64,000 nt of DNA. Source: a virus. The notes below the pieces were generated by a model, which was not told where the DNA came from, did no database searches, and saw only the letters and a list, made by a program, of their open reading frames with translations. The DNA is taken from positions 18,373 through 82,372 of the IMG/VR virus record IMGVR_UViG_3300027747_002377; one strand, 5' to 3'. Shown here piece after piece: positions 31,425-39,768 of the stretch (positions are counted from its first letter, which is position 1; each line of letters starts with the position of its first letter). A program made the position numbers and the translations under genes.

Positions 31425-31688
31425 GTGGCAAGACCTAGCATGAACCATGAAGCACTTATGGACGATCTGGCTTACCAGATCCATGAGTTCTTAATGGAAG
31501 AAGCAACTGAGTATAAGGGTGATCACCTGGTCCTTATTCCTGTAACAGCAATCGTGAAGAAATTTGGGCGTAACCATAGAACAATTGCTCGCCGGTTATC
31601 TGCACTTAAGGATCATGGGTTGCTGTTGCCTATTATAAAAAAAGATTACACTACTCTTTACTACGTAAAAGAGGAAGAGGAAAACTAA
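31425..31688 (+). CDS. Winged-helix type DNA-binding protein
   Basis: 87 aa from GTG at 31425 preceded by AGGACCA. An ATG at 31440 is an alternative. Residues about 38-70 (PVTAIVKKFGRNHRTIARRL and SALKDHGLLL) form a helix-turn-helix, and a beta wing follows (TTLYYVKEE). Likely a small transcription regulator. The stop overlaps the next ATG. Confidence 0.6.
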   Translation: MARPSMNHEALMDDLAYQIHEFLMEEATEYKGDHLVLIPVTAIVKKFGRNHRTIARRLSALKDHGLLLPIIKKDYTTLYYVKEEEEN

Positions 31689-31996
31689 TGGTTGAAGAAC
31701 CCGGCAAAAACAATGGTAATCCTGCAGCAGATATTGCATATTTGCTTGCATCTTTTTCTGATAACGGAAGATCTTTACGTTCTTTTATAAATCATCCCCA
31801 GGAACTTGGGGTCTGCATTCTGACTGCAGGGCTACTGGCTAACTCGAAGCTCATGATCAGCCCTGAGGATGCAGTAAGAAGTAGCTTTGACATTTATACC
31901 AAGATCCAGGGGCACGTTGCCCGTTATCAGAATATGCAGTTTGCGAATAATATTGAGGGTTGTTTTGAGCGTCATCCAGAGGTGGACGGGGACTAA
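31688..31996 (+). CDS. Hypothetical protein
   Basis: 102 aa, mostly helical (DIAYLLASFSDNGRSLRSFI and further). Co-translated with the winged-helix gene. No family recognised. Ends facing the convergent speD gene. Confidence 0.6.
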   Translation: MVEEPGKNNGNPAADIAYLLASFSDNGRSLRSFINHPQELGVCILTAGLLANSKLMISPEDAVRSSFDIYTKIQGHVARYQNMQFANNIEGCFERHPEVDGD

Positions 31997-31999
31997 CCC

Positions 32000-32371
32000 T
32001 TAAGCCTCATTGGGCACCGGGATCGCCCTGCTAAAAATTTTGGTGACGCTTCCCCCTGCTTCCAGTTCCTGTTTTAGTACCTCACAAGCCGCATCGGGAT
32101 TTGTGTGTTGACCGCAGGTAAAGACATCAATTGCTGCGTAATTTAGTTCGGGCCAGGTATGGACGGATATGTGGGACTCTGATAGCAGTGCTAGCGCCGT
32201 GACCCCTTGCGGTTCAAATTTGTGACTTATCAATTGCAAAAGCGTTGCGCCGGAACGGGTTACAGCTTTTTGAATAGCTTCTTTGATGAAGTCTTCGTTG
32301 TTTAAATGGTCAGGGTTGCTGTCGTACACCTCAAGGATACAGTGACGACCAAGCGTTGCTACCTCATGCAC
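32000..32371 (-). CDS. speD: S-adenosylmethionine decarboxylase proenzyme (SpeD)
   Basis: 123 aa, bacterial class 1B length. LLSESHISVHTWPE (62-75) contains the autocleavage site Glu65-Ser66, where Ser66 becomes the pyruvoyl group. His71 and Cys86 (FTCG) match the two processing/catalytic residues of the family. Makes decarboxylated AdoMet for spermidine synthesis. It is a known auxiliary gene of cyanophages, probably supporting DNA packaging or host polyamine balance. A lone minus-strand gene between replication genes. Confidence 0.95.
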   Translation of the reverse strand: MHEVATLGRHCILEVYDSNPDHLNNEDFIKEAIQKAVTRSGATLLQLISHKFEPQGVTALALLSESHISVHTWPELNYAAIDVFTCGQHTNPDAACEVLKQELEAGGSVTKIFSRAIPVPNEA

Positions 32372-32465
32372 TTCTACAGGACACGCATTTTTTTGCCATT
32401 CTAAGGTCCAGAATCCTCGCCAAGATACAAAAATCGGTTACTGTACCGGTAGGTGAATTCTTTTC

Positions 32466-33389
32466 ATGCCTACCGCGTGCCTGGATATTGACGTGGAGGT
32501 GCTTGAAAGCATCTACCTAGAGCGCAAAATTCACCCCTTGTACTCTCGAACTGCGCCTCATACTCAGTTCTTGCAGTACCGCAGCGAAGGAGATACCCGA
32601 CTCACCATCAACGGGAGTCGGCACTACAAGACTCCATACGGTGCACTTCCGTCTGTAACTACCATCCTCTCTGCAACGGGTGGTAATAAGGCTGCCCTAG
32701 AAAGATGGGCAAAGAAAAATCCTGGTGGTCGTGAAGCTGCTGCCGCCAGGGGGACTCGGGTTCACAGCTTGATGGAGGAGTACCTCCTTGGTGTAGAGAA
32801 GAATCCGGTCATTGATGATCCAGAAATTGAGGCGTTCTGGAATGGATTGCCGGAGAAATTGGACAAGCTTGGACGTGTGTTATGGGCTGAGAACCCAGTC
32901 GGTGACAACTTTTCTTGGACCATTGGTGGTGATGGGGTGAGTCGTGTTTGGCATCCAGGAATCAATGAGAGTGAGAACTGGGGATGGGCAGGCGCACCAG
33001 ATATTGTTGCTGAGTACAAGGGCAAAATTATTCTTGGTGACCTAAAGACTTCAAATGGTCCTTACTACAGTCGTTGGCCGGGGTCTGAGACGTTGAAGAG
33101 TGAGTACGCCATGAGGCGCTCTGGATTTATGAAGTATCAGAAGTGCCAGATGCAGCTAGGTGCCTACGCGCTGGGCCTGGAGCACACCATTGGAGTGGTG
33201 CCTGAGGTCTTCATGACGTTCGTTGCTACCAGGGATCGGACGCAGGTTTTTGCTGTGCAGGGAAGCACGATTGAGAAGTACAAGAACAAGTGGCTGGAGG
33301 CTGTGACAAAATATTACAGTGAGATTCTTCCGGCTCAAAACGAGATCGACATGGAAGCTGTAGATGGCGACAAGGCTGAAGGGGCTTAA
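32466..33389 (+). CDS. PD-(D/E)XK exonuclease (RecB/Cas4-like)
   Basis: 307 aa. The nuclease core is GAPDIVAEYKGKIILGDLKT with Asp179 and D192-x-K194, then a Gln-rich helix KYQKCQMQLGAYALGLE (about 222-238). RGTRVHSLMEEYLLG (95-109) supplies the conserved N-terminal His/Glu helix. In phages this type of nuclease degrades host DNA or processes ends for recombination. It sits immediately upstream of the primase/helicase. Confidence 0.85.
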   Translation: MPTACLDIDVEVLESIYLERKIHPLYSRTAPHTQFLQYRSEGDTRLTINGSRHYKTPYGALPSVTTILSATGGNKAALERWAKKNPGGREAAAARGTRVHSLMEEYLLGVEKNPVIDDPEIEAFWNGLPEKLDKLGRVLWAENPVGDNFSWTIGGDGVSRVWHPGINESENWGWAGAPDIVAEYKGKIILGDLKTSNGPYYSRWPGSETLKSEYAMRRSGFMKYQKCQMQLGAYALGLEHTIGVVPEVFMTFVATRDRTQVFAVQGSTIEKYKNKWLEAVTKYYSEILPAQNEIDMEAVDGDKAEGA

Positions 33390-33448
33390 TGCCAGATTCA
33401 TGCGCTGTAATTTGAAATTTATAGGAAACGCCGCTAAACTGAGCCAAT

Positions 33449-36037
33449 ATGTCCCTTGCTGCTATGGATTCCAGGCCCCCTAGGAAGGCACTCCAACCTG
33501 GGGAGATCAACCTGGATCTTATCCCAGAGGACTGGGCTTTAACTCCTCTTAATGGGAAGCGGGCTTATGTCAGTGGTTGGACTTCTAATCCATATACTAT
33601 TAATCAGATTAAGGAAGAGTTAAGCGCTGGTCGTGCTACCGGCATTGGTCTACTGAGTGGCCAGCACTGCAATGAGTATGGGCTCATCTGGGTAGACATT
33701 GACGGAGAAGAGGCGATACCAGCTATTGAGGCCATGGGTGGTGGTCCTCTTGATTCAATCTTTCCGCCAACACTGACCATCACCAGTGGGAAGCCGGGTA
33801 AGTCACGGATGCTGTTCCGTGTGCCGAACCACAAGGTAGAGATGTTGCCAGATAAGGCTACCTTGAAGCTCGATAAGGGGCCATGGGAGATCCTTTGGAG
33901 GAGCAGGCAAGGCGCCTTGATGGGTGCTCACCCCGATACAAATGGCTACCATACCTCCCCTCATGGTGGGTTTGAGTACGCAAAAAATTTGCCCGAGATG
34001 CCCGACTGGCTCTACAAAGCAATCAGTGATGCGTACCCCTCCAGTAAGTACCGCCGCAAAACAACTGGAGCGGGACACTATTTGGCGAAGAATATCACCC
34101 TTAATTATGAGGAGGATAGTACATATCAACTAGAGGTAATTATTGGTGAGGCGCAGCAGTACCTTGAGGCCATGTCCCCAGAACGGGCAGACGACTACGA
34201 AGAATGGGTTGCCGTTGGCATGTCCCTCCACCAAATTGATGACAGCTTATTGATTGATTGGATTGAGTGGTCAATGCAATCTGAATCTTTTGAGGAAGGT
34301 TGTTGTGAAGGTAAATGGGAATCATTTGAACGTCTGCCAGGTGGACCAAACCCTGAGGGAGCCCGTGGTCTTAAGACGTTACGAGCTAAGGCAAAGGAAG
34401 ACGGGTTCATTGATATGCACGGCTTTACCGCCCCAAGCATTGAAGAAGTTGCAAAGAGGATTGCAGCTGAAAGCAATGAAGCTTTTGCTGATTATGTGGC
34501 TTCTGGTGGTCAAGATTTCGATGGTGAGGAAGATGAGTACGTATCCGACGTTGGTGATTTCTTGAATTCTCTTGGGGCCAAGGGGAAGAACGGTAAAAAG
34601 TCCACCCGAAACCCTCCGCCGTCTGAGATTGCGGATTTTGTTATGCCGCTTTGCAGGAAGAACGGTTGGCTGTATGATCCACGGTTCGACGTTTTTATGC
34701 GCTATGACGAGAAACGCGGGATCTGGTCACGCCAAGGGTATAGCAAGGACTTTAAGCACGAAGTTCAGTTCACACTCTGTAACTTGCCACTGCCTAATGG
34801 TTATAGCAATAACCTCATTAATGATGTTTGCGGACTCCTCGAAGGCCACCTCGCTCATACCGACTGGAACGATGACGCGTCTATGCTGGCCTTCCGTAAC
34901 GGTGTTCTTGAACTCGATTCGGGTAACTTCCTAGAGCACAGCCGCAACAACTACATTACGTGGGGCCTTGATTTTGATTACAACCCACAGGTTCTCCCTG
35001 GTCCTATTGTTGACTGGCTTTCACGTACACAATATGGTGATAATGACCGAGTTCAGGTGCTGAGAGCCTGGTTGAGGGCCTGTTTGGTTGGTCGGGGTAA
35101 TGAGTTGCAACGGTTCCTTGAGGTCATTGGACCCGGTGGTCGCGGTAAATCTACCTATGCCAACCTATGTTGCGCCATGGTGGGGGCCGGGAACTACGCT
35201 AGTACCTCGCTCAACCAGCTGGAGCAGAGTAGGTTTGAGCTGTCCTCTATTAAGGACAAGCGCCTTACCTTAATCAATGATTCAGAGCGGTACGGTGGCT
35301 CAGCGCAGACCTTCAAAGCATTGACTGGTGGGGATTCCCTGCGTTATGAAGAAAAACTGAAGGCAATCGGTGAACCGTTTGTGTATACAGGGATGGTCAT
35401 GGTTGCTGCCAATGAACCGATTCAGACCACTGATAACACCAGTGGACTAGCCCGCCGTCGCCTCACCATTGAGTTCAACCGCAAGCTCTACGATAAGAGT
35501 AGCGAAGCTAAAGACATGATTAAGATCGATAAAGGCAGCATTAGTGGCGTATGGAAAGATTATCTTCCCGGTCTTGTTAATTGGGTTCTCGAAATGAGTG
35601 AAAAAGATATGCGTCGTTATCTGCTTGATACTGTTGAAATGGTTCCTGCCCTGCGTCGTGTCCGCAACAACATCCTTCTCAGCAGTAATAACTTAATTGA
35701 GTGGCTGCAGTCGGAAGTTGTTCTTGATAAAGATAGCGTGACTGCCGTAGGTAAGAAAGTTCCTGCCGCAAAAGATAGTAATACCCGTTACTACAATACG
35801 CACTCACACCTGTATCCAAGTTACTGTGAACATTGTGACTCCACAGGGTCTAAGCCCGTTGGTCAGAAGCGTTTTGTTAACTTGCTACAAGATTGCTGCA
35901 AGAATCAGCTTAACTTAGACGATGTTTATTCTTTCAACAAGGCAGGACGTACATTCTTTAAGGGCATTGCAATCCGTGCTTCTGAACAATCCTTTAGGGA
36001 TCTGCCCACTATTCTTCCCGAAGGTAAAGATCAGTAA
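33449..36037 (+). CDS. PrimPol-D5 type primase/helicase
   Basis: 862 aa. The N-terminal AEP/PrimPol domain has WVDIDGEEA (D83, D85) and a later basic/His region (about 130-195). The PriCT-2-like domain is at about 235-300 (DDYEEWVAVGMSLHQI and WIEWS). The D5-type C-terminal SF3 helicase has Walker A GPGGRGKST at 561-569, Walker B region LTLINDSERYG and a sensor FVYTGMVMVAANEP. One protein thus primes and unwinds for PolA. Starts alternate ATG at 33449 or 33464. Confidence 0.92.
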   Translation: MSLAAMDSRPPRKALQPGEINLDLIPEDWALTPLNGKRAYVSGWTSNPYTINQIKEELSAGRATGIGLLSGQHCNEYGLIWVDIDGEEAIPAIEAMGGGPLDSIFPPTLTITSGKPGKSRMLFRVPNHKVEMLPDKATLKLDKGPWEILWRSRQGALMGAHPDTNGYHTSPHGGFEYAKNLPEMPDWLYKAISDAYPSSKYRRKTTGAGHYLAKNITLNYEEDSTYQLEVIIGEAQQYLEAMSPERADDYEEWVAVGMSLHQIDDSLLIDWIEWSMQSESFEEGCCEGKWESFERLPGGPNPEGARGLKTLRAKAKEDGFIDMHGFTAPSIEEVAKRIAAESNEAFADYVASGGQDFDGEEDEYVSDVGDFLNSLGAKGKNGKKSTRNPPPSEIADFVMPLCRKNGWLYDPRFDVFMRYDEKRGIWSRQGYSKDFKHEVQFTLCNLPLPNGYSNNLINDVCGLLEGHLAHTDWNDDASMLAFRNGVLELDSGNFLEHSRNNYITWGLDFDYNPQVLPGPIVDWLSRTQYGDNDRVQVLRAWLRACLVGRGNELQRFLEVIGPGGRGKSTYANLCCAMVGAGNYASTSLNQLEQSRFELSSIKDKRLTLINDSERYGGSAQTFKALTGGDSLRYEEKLKAIGEPFVYTGMVMVAANEPIQTTDNTSGLARRRLTIEFNRKLYDKSSEAKDMIKIDKGSISGVWKDYLPGLVNWVLEMSEKDMRRYLLDTVEMVPALRRVRNNILLSSNNLIEWLQSEVVLDKDSVTAVGKKVPAAKDSNTRYYNTHSHLYPSYCEHCDSTGSKPVGQKRFVNLLQDCCKNQLNLDDVYSFNKAGRTFFKGIAIRASEQSFRDLPTILPEGKDQ

Positions 36038-36044
36038 TTAAAAA

Positions 36045-36176
36045 CTACTTAGGGCCTGGATCTTTTCCTTTCATTACTACTTCACAGGCCCTTCTGTAGT
36101 AATCACAGTTAGTTTTCCCTGCTGTCTCCAGGGCAGCCTTTACTTTCTTCCAGTTATCAATTGTGTGTTGCTCCAT
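36045..36176 (-). CDS. Small hypothetical protein (43 aa)
   Basis: ATG at 36176-36174, TAG at 36047-36045. The 43 aa contain TIDNWKKVKAALETAG and CDYYRRACEVVMKGKDPGPK. Short helical proteins with this LE-AGKT … YRRA pattern occur in cyanophages (memory). Overlaps the upstream minus-strand gene by 20 bases, as the other genes of this operon overlap. Function unknown. Confidence 0.6.
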   Translation of the reverse strand: MEQHTIDNWKKVKAALETAGKTNCDYYRRACEVVMKGKDPGPK

Positions 36177-36339
36177 TAGGTTCTATGGGGTCAATGGGCA
36201 TCTCATGTTTAGACTGACACCAGGTTCTGTCGTGTGGTATCGTTTCCGTACCGTACTCCCAGTCATCGTAGGTGTCAAGATTCCTGAGGAGTGTGGCTAA
36301 ACTTTCGATTAGTTGACGTTCGTCAGGTGTTAAGTTCAT
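36157..36339 (-). CDS. Hypothetical small protein
   Basis: 60 aa, acidic, with a helical N-terminus (LTPDERQLIESLATLLRNL). No family recognised. Four-base overlap with the upstream gene. Confidence 0.6.
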   Translation of the reverse strand: MNLTPDERQLIESLATLLRNLDTYDDWEYGTETIPHDRTWCQSKHEMPIDPIEPNGATHN

Positions 36340-36659
36340 ACCCCTTTTATTTTGCTGTATTGTCTTACCTGATCTTCTGTCCAGCTGTCAGGACGTCCTA
36401 ACTGTCTTTTGGCATAATTTATTCTTCTAGTTAAGCCTGGTAAGTATATATCTGGGTCGATGGAAGGCTTCTCATTTATTTCAAAGCTTGGTGTACTTGA
36501 AATAAGTTGCTGCCCTACAAGTGGTCCGCCGCTCTCTTGTGCATACTGATCTTGAAGTCGTAATGAAGGAATATCGCTGCCCGCTTGGCTATAATCCTCC
36601 ATTCCTTTTACGTATTGTTGAAGGAACCCTACTGCAGGAAAATCGTTATCTCCCATCAC
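36336..36659 (-). CDS. Virion-type hypothetical protein
   Basis: 107 aa, Gln/Ser/Pro-rich without a recognised domain. The C-terminal helix contains LGRPDSWTEDQVRQYSKIKG. Overlaps both neighbours by four bases. Confidence 0.6.
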   Translation of the reverse strand: MMGDNDFPAVGFLQQYVKGMEDYSQAGSDIPSLRLQDQYAQESGGPLVGQQLISSTPSFEINEKPSIDPDIYLPGLTRRINYAKRQLGRPDSWTEDQVRQYSKIKGV

Positions 36660-36892
36660 CGCCCCATGCTATGTAGGAATTGGGTTACTCGATCTCCCAC
36701 CGGCATTTGTGAAGCCGCATTCTGTGGGTTGGTCTTCATGGCAGCCTTCTGGTTTGCCATTTGGTACGGTGCACTCACCGCCTGACCTTGGTTAGACCAC
36801 CCACCAGGGAGCATGCCTTGACGTTGAACGCCATCTACATGCCCCATCTGGCTGTAATCAAATCCCGAAGGGTTGTACTGTTGGTGCATCAT
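36656..36892 (-). CDS. Virion-type Gln/Met-rich protein
   Basis: 78 aa, Gln/Gly/Met-rich and probably disordered. It ends GDRVTQFLHSMGR. The preceding gene's protein ends NEKVQAFLNMLTGVGQGR. The shared (D/E)(R/K)V-x-x-FL-x-x-M/L end suggests a common short binding motif or partial duplication. Confidence 0.6.
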   Translation of the reverse strand: MMHQQYNPSGFDYSQMGHVDGVQRQGMLPGGWSNQGQAVSAPYQMANQKAAMKTNPQNAASQMPVGDRVTQFLHSMGR

Positions 36893-37770
36893 CGTCCTTG
36901 TCCAACTCCAGTGAGCATGTTGAGGAAGGCTTGAACTTTTTCGTTGGTGCTGCCGGTACGATCTTCTCCCATCTCAGGCTGAGCCACTTGAGCTGGTTGT
37001 TGCTGTTCTGGGTTCCACGCATTGGTGGCACCAAGTACCGGTTGTTGCATTGACCAAGGCATTGAGACAACGCCTTCTGGTTGGCCAGGTTGACGGATGC
37101 CTTGCTTCTGTATTACATCATAACCGGCTTGACCAGGGCGAACCTTAGCGGCTAGATCAGGGTGTGCCTGTGCCCATATCTGCATACCCAGTGCTTCTTT
37201 AGAGGGGCCTGCAACTGTGTTTGCGTATTGAGCCAGCTCAGATTTGTATTGATCGCTCTGTGACCAGTCAGGAGTTACTCCGTCCCTTGTTCCCATGATA
37301 ATGGGAGTAGGACCTGTTAGAGGTGCAGGCTGTTGGTTGGGAGCAGGAGTAAAAGCGCGGCCTGTGTAACCACCCATATTACCGCCGCCTAGGCTGCCAC
37401 CACCCGCACTACCTTCTCTGCCGGTACCGATTTGAGATGCCCTAGCTTTTGCTGCAAGAACTAGTTCATCGTGGGTATAGCCTCTGGGAAGACTAGAAAC
37501 ACCACCACCTGTGTACGGAAGGCGTCCACCAAAAATACTTTTACCTATATAATTTAATTCGTTTAATGCACCTCGACCAAGATCATTTGATTTTGTTGAA
37601 GGAATAGCCCGTAAGGATTGATCAAGTAAAGATCCGGTTTGTCCTTGCTTGAATAGCTCAGAACCTAAATATGTAGCTAATCCGTTACCCAACCCTTTAC
37701 CCAACGTACTTTTAAGTCTCCTGTAATGAGAGGTATCCCAATCAAATTGATCCATCTCTGCTTGATTCAT
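36889..37770 (-). CDS. Virion-type Gly/Gln/Pro-rich protein
   Basis: 293 aa. Helical N-terminal 40 residues (SHYRRLKSTLGKGLGNGLA), Gly-rich low-complexity centre (about 115-150) and a Gln/Pro-rich C-terminal part. First gene of the five-gene minus-strand operon. Composition matches 540-4601, 13554-14297 and 40679-41668. Inferred virion or scaffold accessory. Confidence 0.65.
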   Translation of the reverse strand: MNQAEMDQFDWDTSHYRRLKSTLGKGLGNGLATYLGSELFKQGQTGSLLDQSLRAIPSTKSNDLGRGALNELNYIGKSIFGGRLPYTGGGVSSLPRGYTHDELVLAAKARASQIGTGREGSAGGGSLGGGNMGGYTGRAFTPAPNQQPAPLTGPTPIIMGTRDGVTPDWSQSDQYKSELAQYANTVAGPSKEALGMQIWAQAHPDLAAKVRPGQAGYDVIQKQGIRQPGQPEGVVSMPWSMQQPVLGATNAWNPEQQQPAQVAQPEMGEDRTGSTNEKVQAFLNMLTGVGQGR

Positions 37771-37817
37771 CTCTGCACTTAGCTTTCTTACAATAATACT
37801 ATCTCAAAACTTTTTTG

Positions 37818-38015
37818 ATGGAAGAAATTGTAGTTCAAAAATACGATAGCGGTGTCAAGATAATTCAAGCCCAGGATTCTAGGGGGCTAGATGTTTACCT
37901 TGTGTGCGGGGCCAAGGTGAATAGTTGTCGTTATTGCGATTCTTTTCATATAGCCCTTGCATATGCCAAAGAATTTGATGATGAAACACAGAAAGATTTG
38001 GAGGGGCAGCCCTGA
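37818..38015 (+). CDS. Hypothetical protein upstream of inverted-repeat element
   Basis: 65 aa from the ATG at 37818. A beta-rich N-terminus and CGAKVNSCRYCDSFHIALAY with three Cys (about 31-41) suggest a small metal-binding or disulfide domain. No family recognised. The 288-bp inverted-repeat element begins 28 bases after the stop. Confidence 0.55.
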   Translation: MEEIVVQKYDSGVKIIQAQDSRGLDVYLVCGAKVNSCRYCDSFHIALAYAKEFDDETQKDLEGQP

Positions 38016-38152
38016 AATTGGTAGTACAACAGTTCTATAGGTGAGTTGATAGGGGTCGGAGACTGTTAGACAGTTCCTTGCGCTGCAACGGGTTTCAGGG
38101 AAGGGTTTTGACCCTTTTGAAAAGGTGATGCCGCTGAAAACTCCTAATGAAG

Positions 38153-38223
38153 AAAAAAGGGTTACTGCCTAGCAGGCAGTAGTAGGGGTGTGAGGGTGTC
38201 TGCTAGTCAGTAACCCTTTTTTT
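38153..38223. terminator. Very strong bidirectional terminator palindrome
   Basis: AAAAAAGGGTTACTG (38153-38167) pairs perfectly with CAGTAACCCTTTTTT (38208-38222). An inner stem CTAGCAG/CTGCTAG (38169-38175, 38200-38206) is separated by single mismatched bases. U tract on both strands, so termination works in both directions. Confidence 0.9.
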
Positions 38224-38276
38224 CTCTATAAGAATTAATAGAGGCCGCAGTTTTTTGCGTTCTTCCAAGACGATCC

Positions 38277-38313
38277 TTGACATCCCTTGCAGCGCAGGCT
38301 ACTGTCTAACAGT
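38277..38313 (+). promoter_or_regulatory. Promoter overlapped by an ACTGT-nnn-ACAGT palindrome
   Basis: Consensus -35 TTGACA (38277-38282), 17-bp spacer, weak -10 TACTGT (38300-38305). The 13-bp palindrome ACTGTCTAACAGT (38301-38313) covers the -10. Its partner ACTGTTAGACAGT lies at 38062-38074. Transcription would start beside the TTG codons of the HNH gene. Confidence 0.45.
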
Positions 38314-38315
38314 AT

Positions 38316-39473
38316 TTGTCCCCTATCAACTTGCTCAACGCCAAAAAAACGGGTCAGTTCTTCGCTGACAGGGGTCTTGGTACCGAAGATTTGATCTGGC
38401 TACTGAAATGCACGAAACTCCTACGTGATCGCCTCCCTGGTGACCGTTGCTGGTGCCTGGACAAGATCAACCATCCGTTCTTCCATGGGTTTACACTCCA
38501 GGGGAGAGGGGCGCTCAAGGGGGCTCAGGGGGACGCTGATAAAGCCTCAGGCAAAAGACCCATGTATAGAGGCAGGGACGCCCGCTCCTTGATCCTGGCG
38601 ATCACAGGACGTTATGGAGAGCCTGGGAAGGTGGTTGTGCGTACCGCTGCCTGCGAATCTTTTTATTGCATCAATCCCACCCACTATTACTGGGGCACCA
38701 AGGGGGACGTTCAGTTGGAACGCCTAAGGCGCGGAGGAACTGACCTACCTAACGAGACGATCAAGCAGATCAGGGAAGCAAGGCAATCAAATGCTCAGAT
38801 CTATACCTACCAAAAACTGGCGGAAGAATTTGACCTTTCTTATAGCGTTATACGTGGGGTATGTACCAAGGGTAATTACCAGACGACAGAGGCGGCTGCA
38901 CAGGAAACTGTTATAGTGCCAGAGAAACTAGGTTTAAATATGGAAACCCTTGCAATTACTGAAGACGACACCATGGATTACTCAAGTATTGAGTGTATCT
39001 GGGGGCACAAGGGACGGTTTGGAATGATGGGTGAGTGCCTTGATTGCATGGATGAGATAGCCAAGGGGAAATGTGAAATAAATCTTAAATCTTTTGCCTT
39101 TGATAAGTACTGGACCGTACGCAGCTTCTGGGACAAAGTCAACATTCCTAAAGATCAGGACACAAAACAGTGTTGGTCATGGGGTGGGGGCAGGAAACCC
39201 AGCAATGAAACGGTTGCTTATATGCCAAGTCCATTCCACTCAGCCAAAGCTCAGACTGCTCCACGGGTGGCGTTCTGGGTAGCCCGAGGTTACACTGGCA
39301 AATACCGGATTCAACACGCCAACAAAGACTGTGAATCTGGTTGCTGCAATCCGACTCATCTAACCATTAAAGGGTTACAGTTAGTAGAGCAACCAGATAA
39401 ATTAACTGTCTACGATCTGTCCTATGGAAACATCTTTGAGCAAGTCAGGAAAGCCAGCGCAGAAACGAAGTGA
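38316..39473 (+). CDS. Double HNH-like endonuclease with HTH module
   Basis: Up to 385 aa. The frame opens with TTG at 38316 or 38331, both next to the right arm of the inverted repeat. No ATG is available until residue 83. Module 1 is CWCLDK … ESFYCINPTHYYWGT (45-127). A helix-turn-helix follows (about 146-188, ETIKQIREARQSNAQIYTYQ … SVIRGVC), then a Cys pair region (CIWG … CLDC, 227-244). Module 2 is CWSWGGG (286) … RIQHANKDCESGCCNPTHL (331-349). The C.W…H..C…C-NP-x-HL pattern is that of HNH homing or DNA-modifying nucleases. Module 1 lacks a clear metal-binding middle His, so it may be inactive. Confidence 0.65.
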   Translation: MSPINLLNAKKTGQFFADRGLGTEDLIWLLKCTKLLRDRLPGDRCWCLDKINHPFFHGFTLQGRGALKGAQGDADKASGKRPMYRGRDARSLILAITGRYGEPGKVVVRTAACESFYCINPTHYYWGTKGDVQLERLRRGGTDLPNETIKQIREARQSNAQIYTYQKLAEEFDLSYSVIRGVCTKGNYQTTEAAAQETVIVPEKLGLNMETLAITEDDTMDYSSIECIWGHKGRFGMMGECLDCMDEIAKGKCEINLKSFAFDKYWTVRSFWDKVNIPKDQDTKQCWSWGGGRKPSNETVAYMPSPFHSAKAQTAPRVAFWVARGYTGKYRIQHANKDCESGCCNPTHLTIKGLQLVEQPDKLTVYDLSYGNIFEQVRKASAETK

Positions 39474-39768
39474 AATACTGCGAACTTGTTATCATAGGGA
39501 AGACTTTAAGTGGATAGGTCTTGTAACAATTGGACCAGATAATTTCTGGACGACACCTAGCCCCAACAAAGAAGAAGTTGCAAGTGACCTGCGTTCACTT
39601 GAGAAGCAACTTAATTATGAATTGATTGAAACTGTTGAAATGGAAGGAGTATATCCTAAACGCGCTACAATAATAGAAGAAAAGTATCAAGCTAGTGGCA
39701 GGACCAACGGCTTGTACATAGGATTAAACCTGAAAAATGGCGAGATACTTAACGACACTACCAAGTAA
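39424..39768 (+). CDS. Hypothetical protein
   Basis: 114 aa starting at an ATG inside the 3' end of the HNH gene (50-base overlap, different frame). Basic N-terminus, then mixed alpha/beta. No family recognised. Its own 3' end overlaps the next start by 32 bases. Confidence 0.5.
   Translation: METSLSKSGKPAQKRSEILRTCYHREDFKWIGLVTIGPDNFWTTPSPNKEEVASDLRSLEKQLNYELIETVEMEGVYPKRATIIEEKYQASGRTNGLYIGLNLKNGEILNDTTK

Larger units (their letters stand above)
38044..38331. repeat. 288-bp element with imperfect terminal inverted repeats
   Basis: Left arm from 38044 (AGTTGATAGGGG, then ACTGTTAGACAGT, then TGCGCTGCAA) recurs inverted at the right end (TTGCAGCGCA, ACTGTCTAACAGT, CCCCTATCAACT, ending 38331). 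By hand about 43 of 52 positions match. The terminal 12 bp, the 13-bp central blocks and the inner 10 bp are the best matched. Between the arms is a 71-bp palindromic terminator (38153-38223). It resembles either a MITE-like insertion, a long closing helix of a structured RNA, or a pair of operators at a distance. No other full copy was seen in the window. Confidence 0.7.

Noticed and set aside
38044-39473. OMEGA/IscB-like or HEARO system (RNA plus HNH nuclease)
   Set aside because: The protein has HNH-like modules but no RuvC motifs and no IscB layout. The upstream element is mostly an inverted repeat with a terminator. Only the arrangement of RNA-like element and HNH gene is similar.
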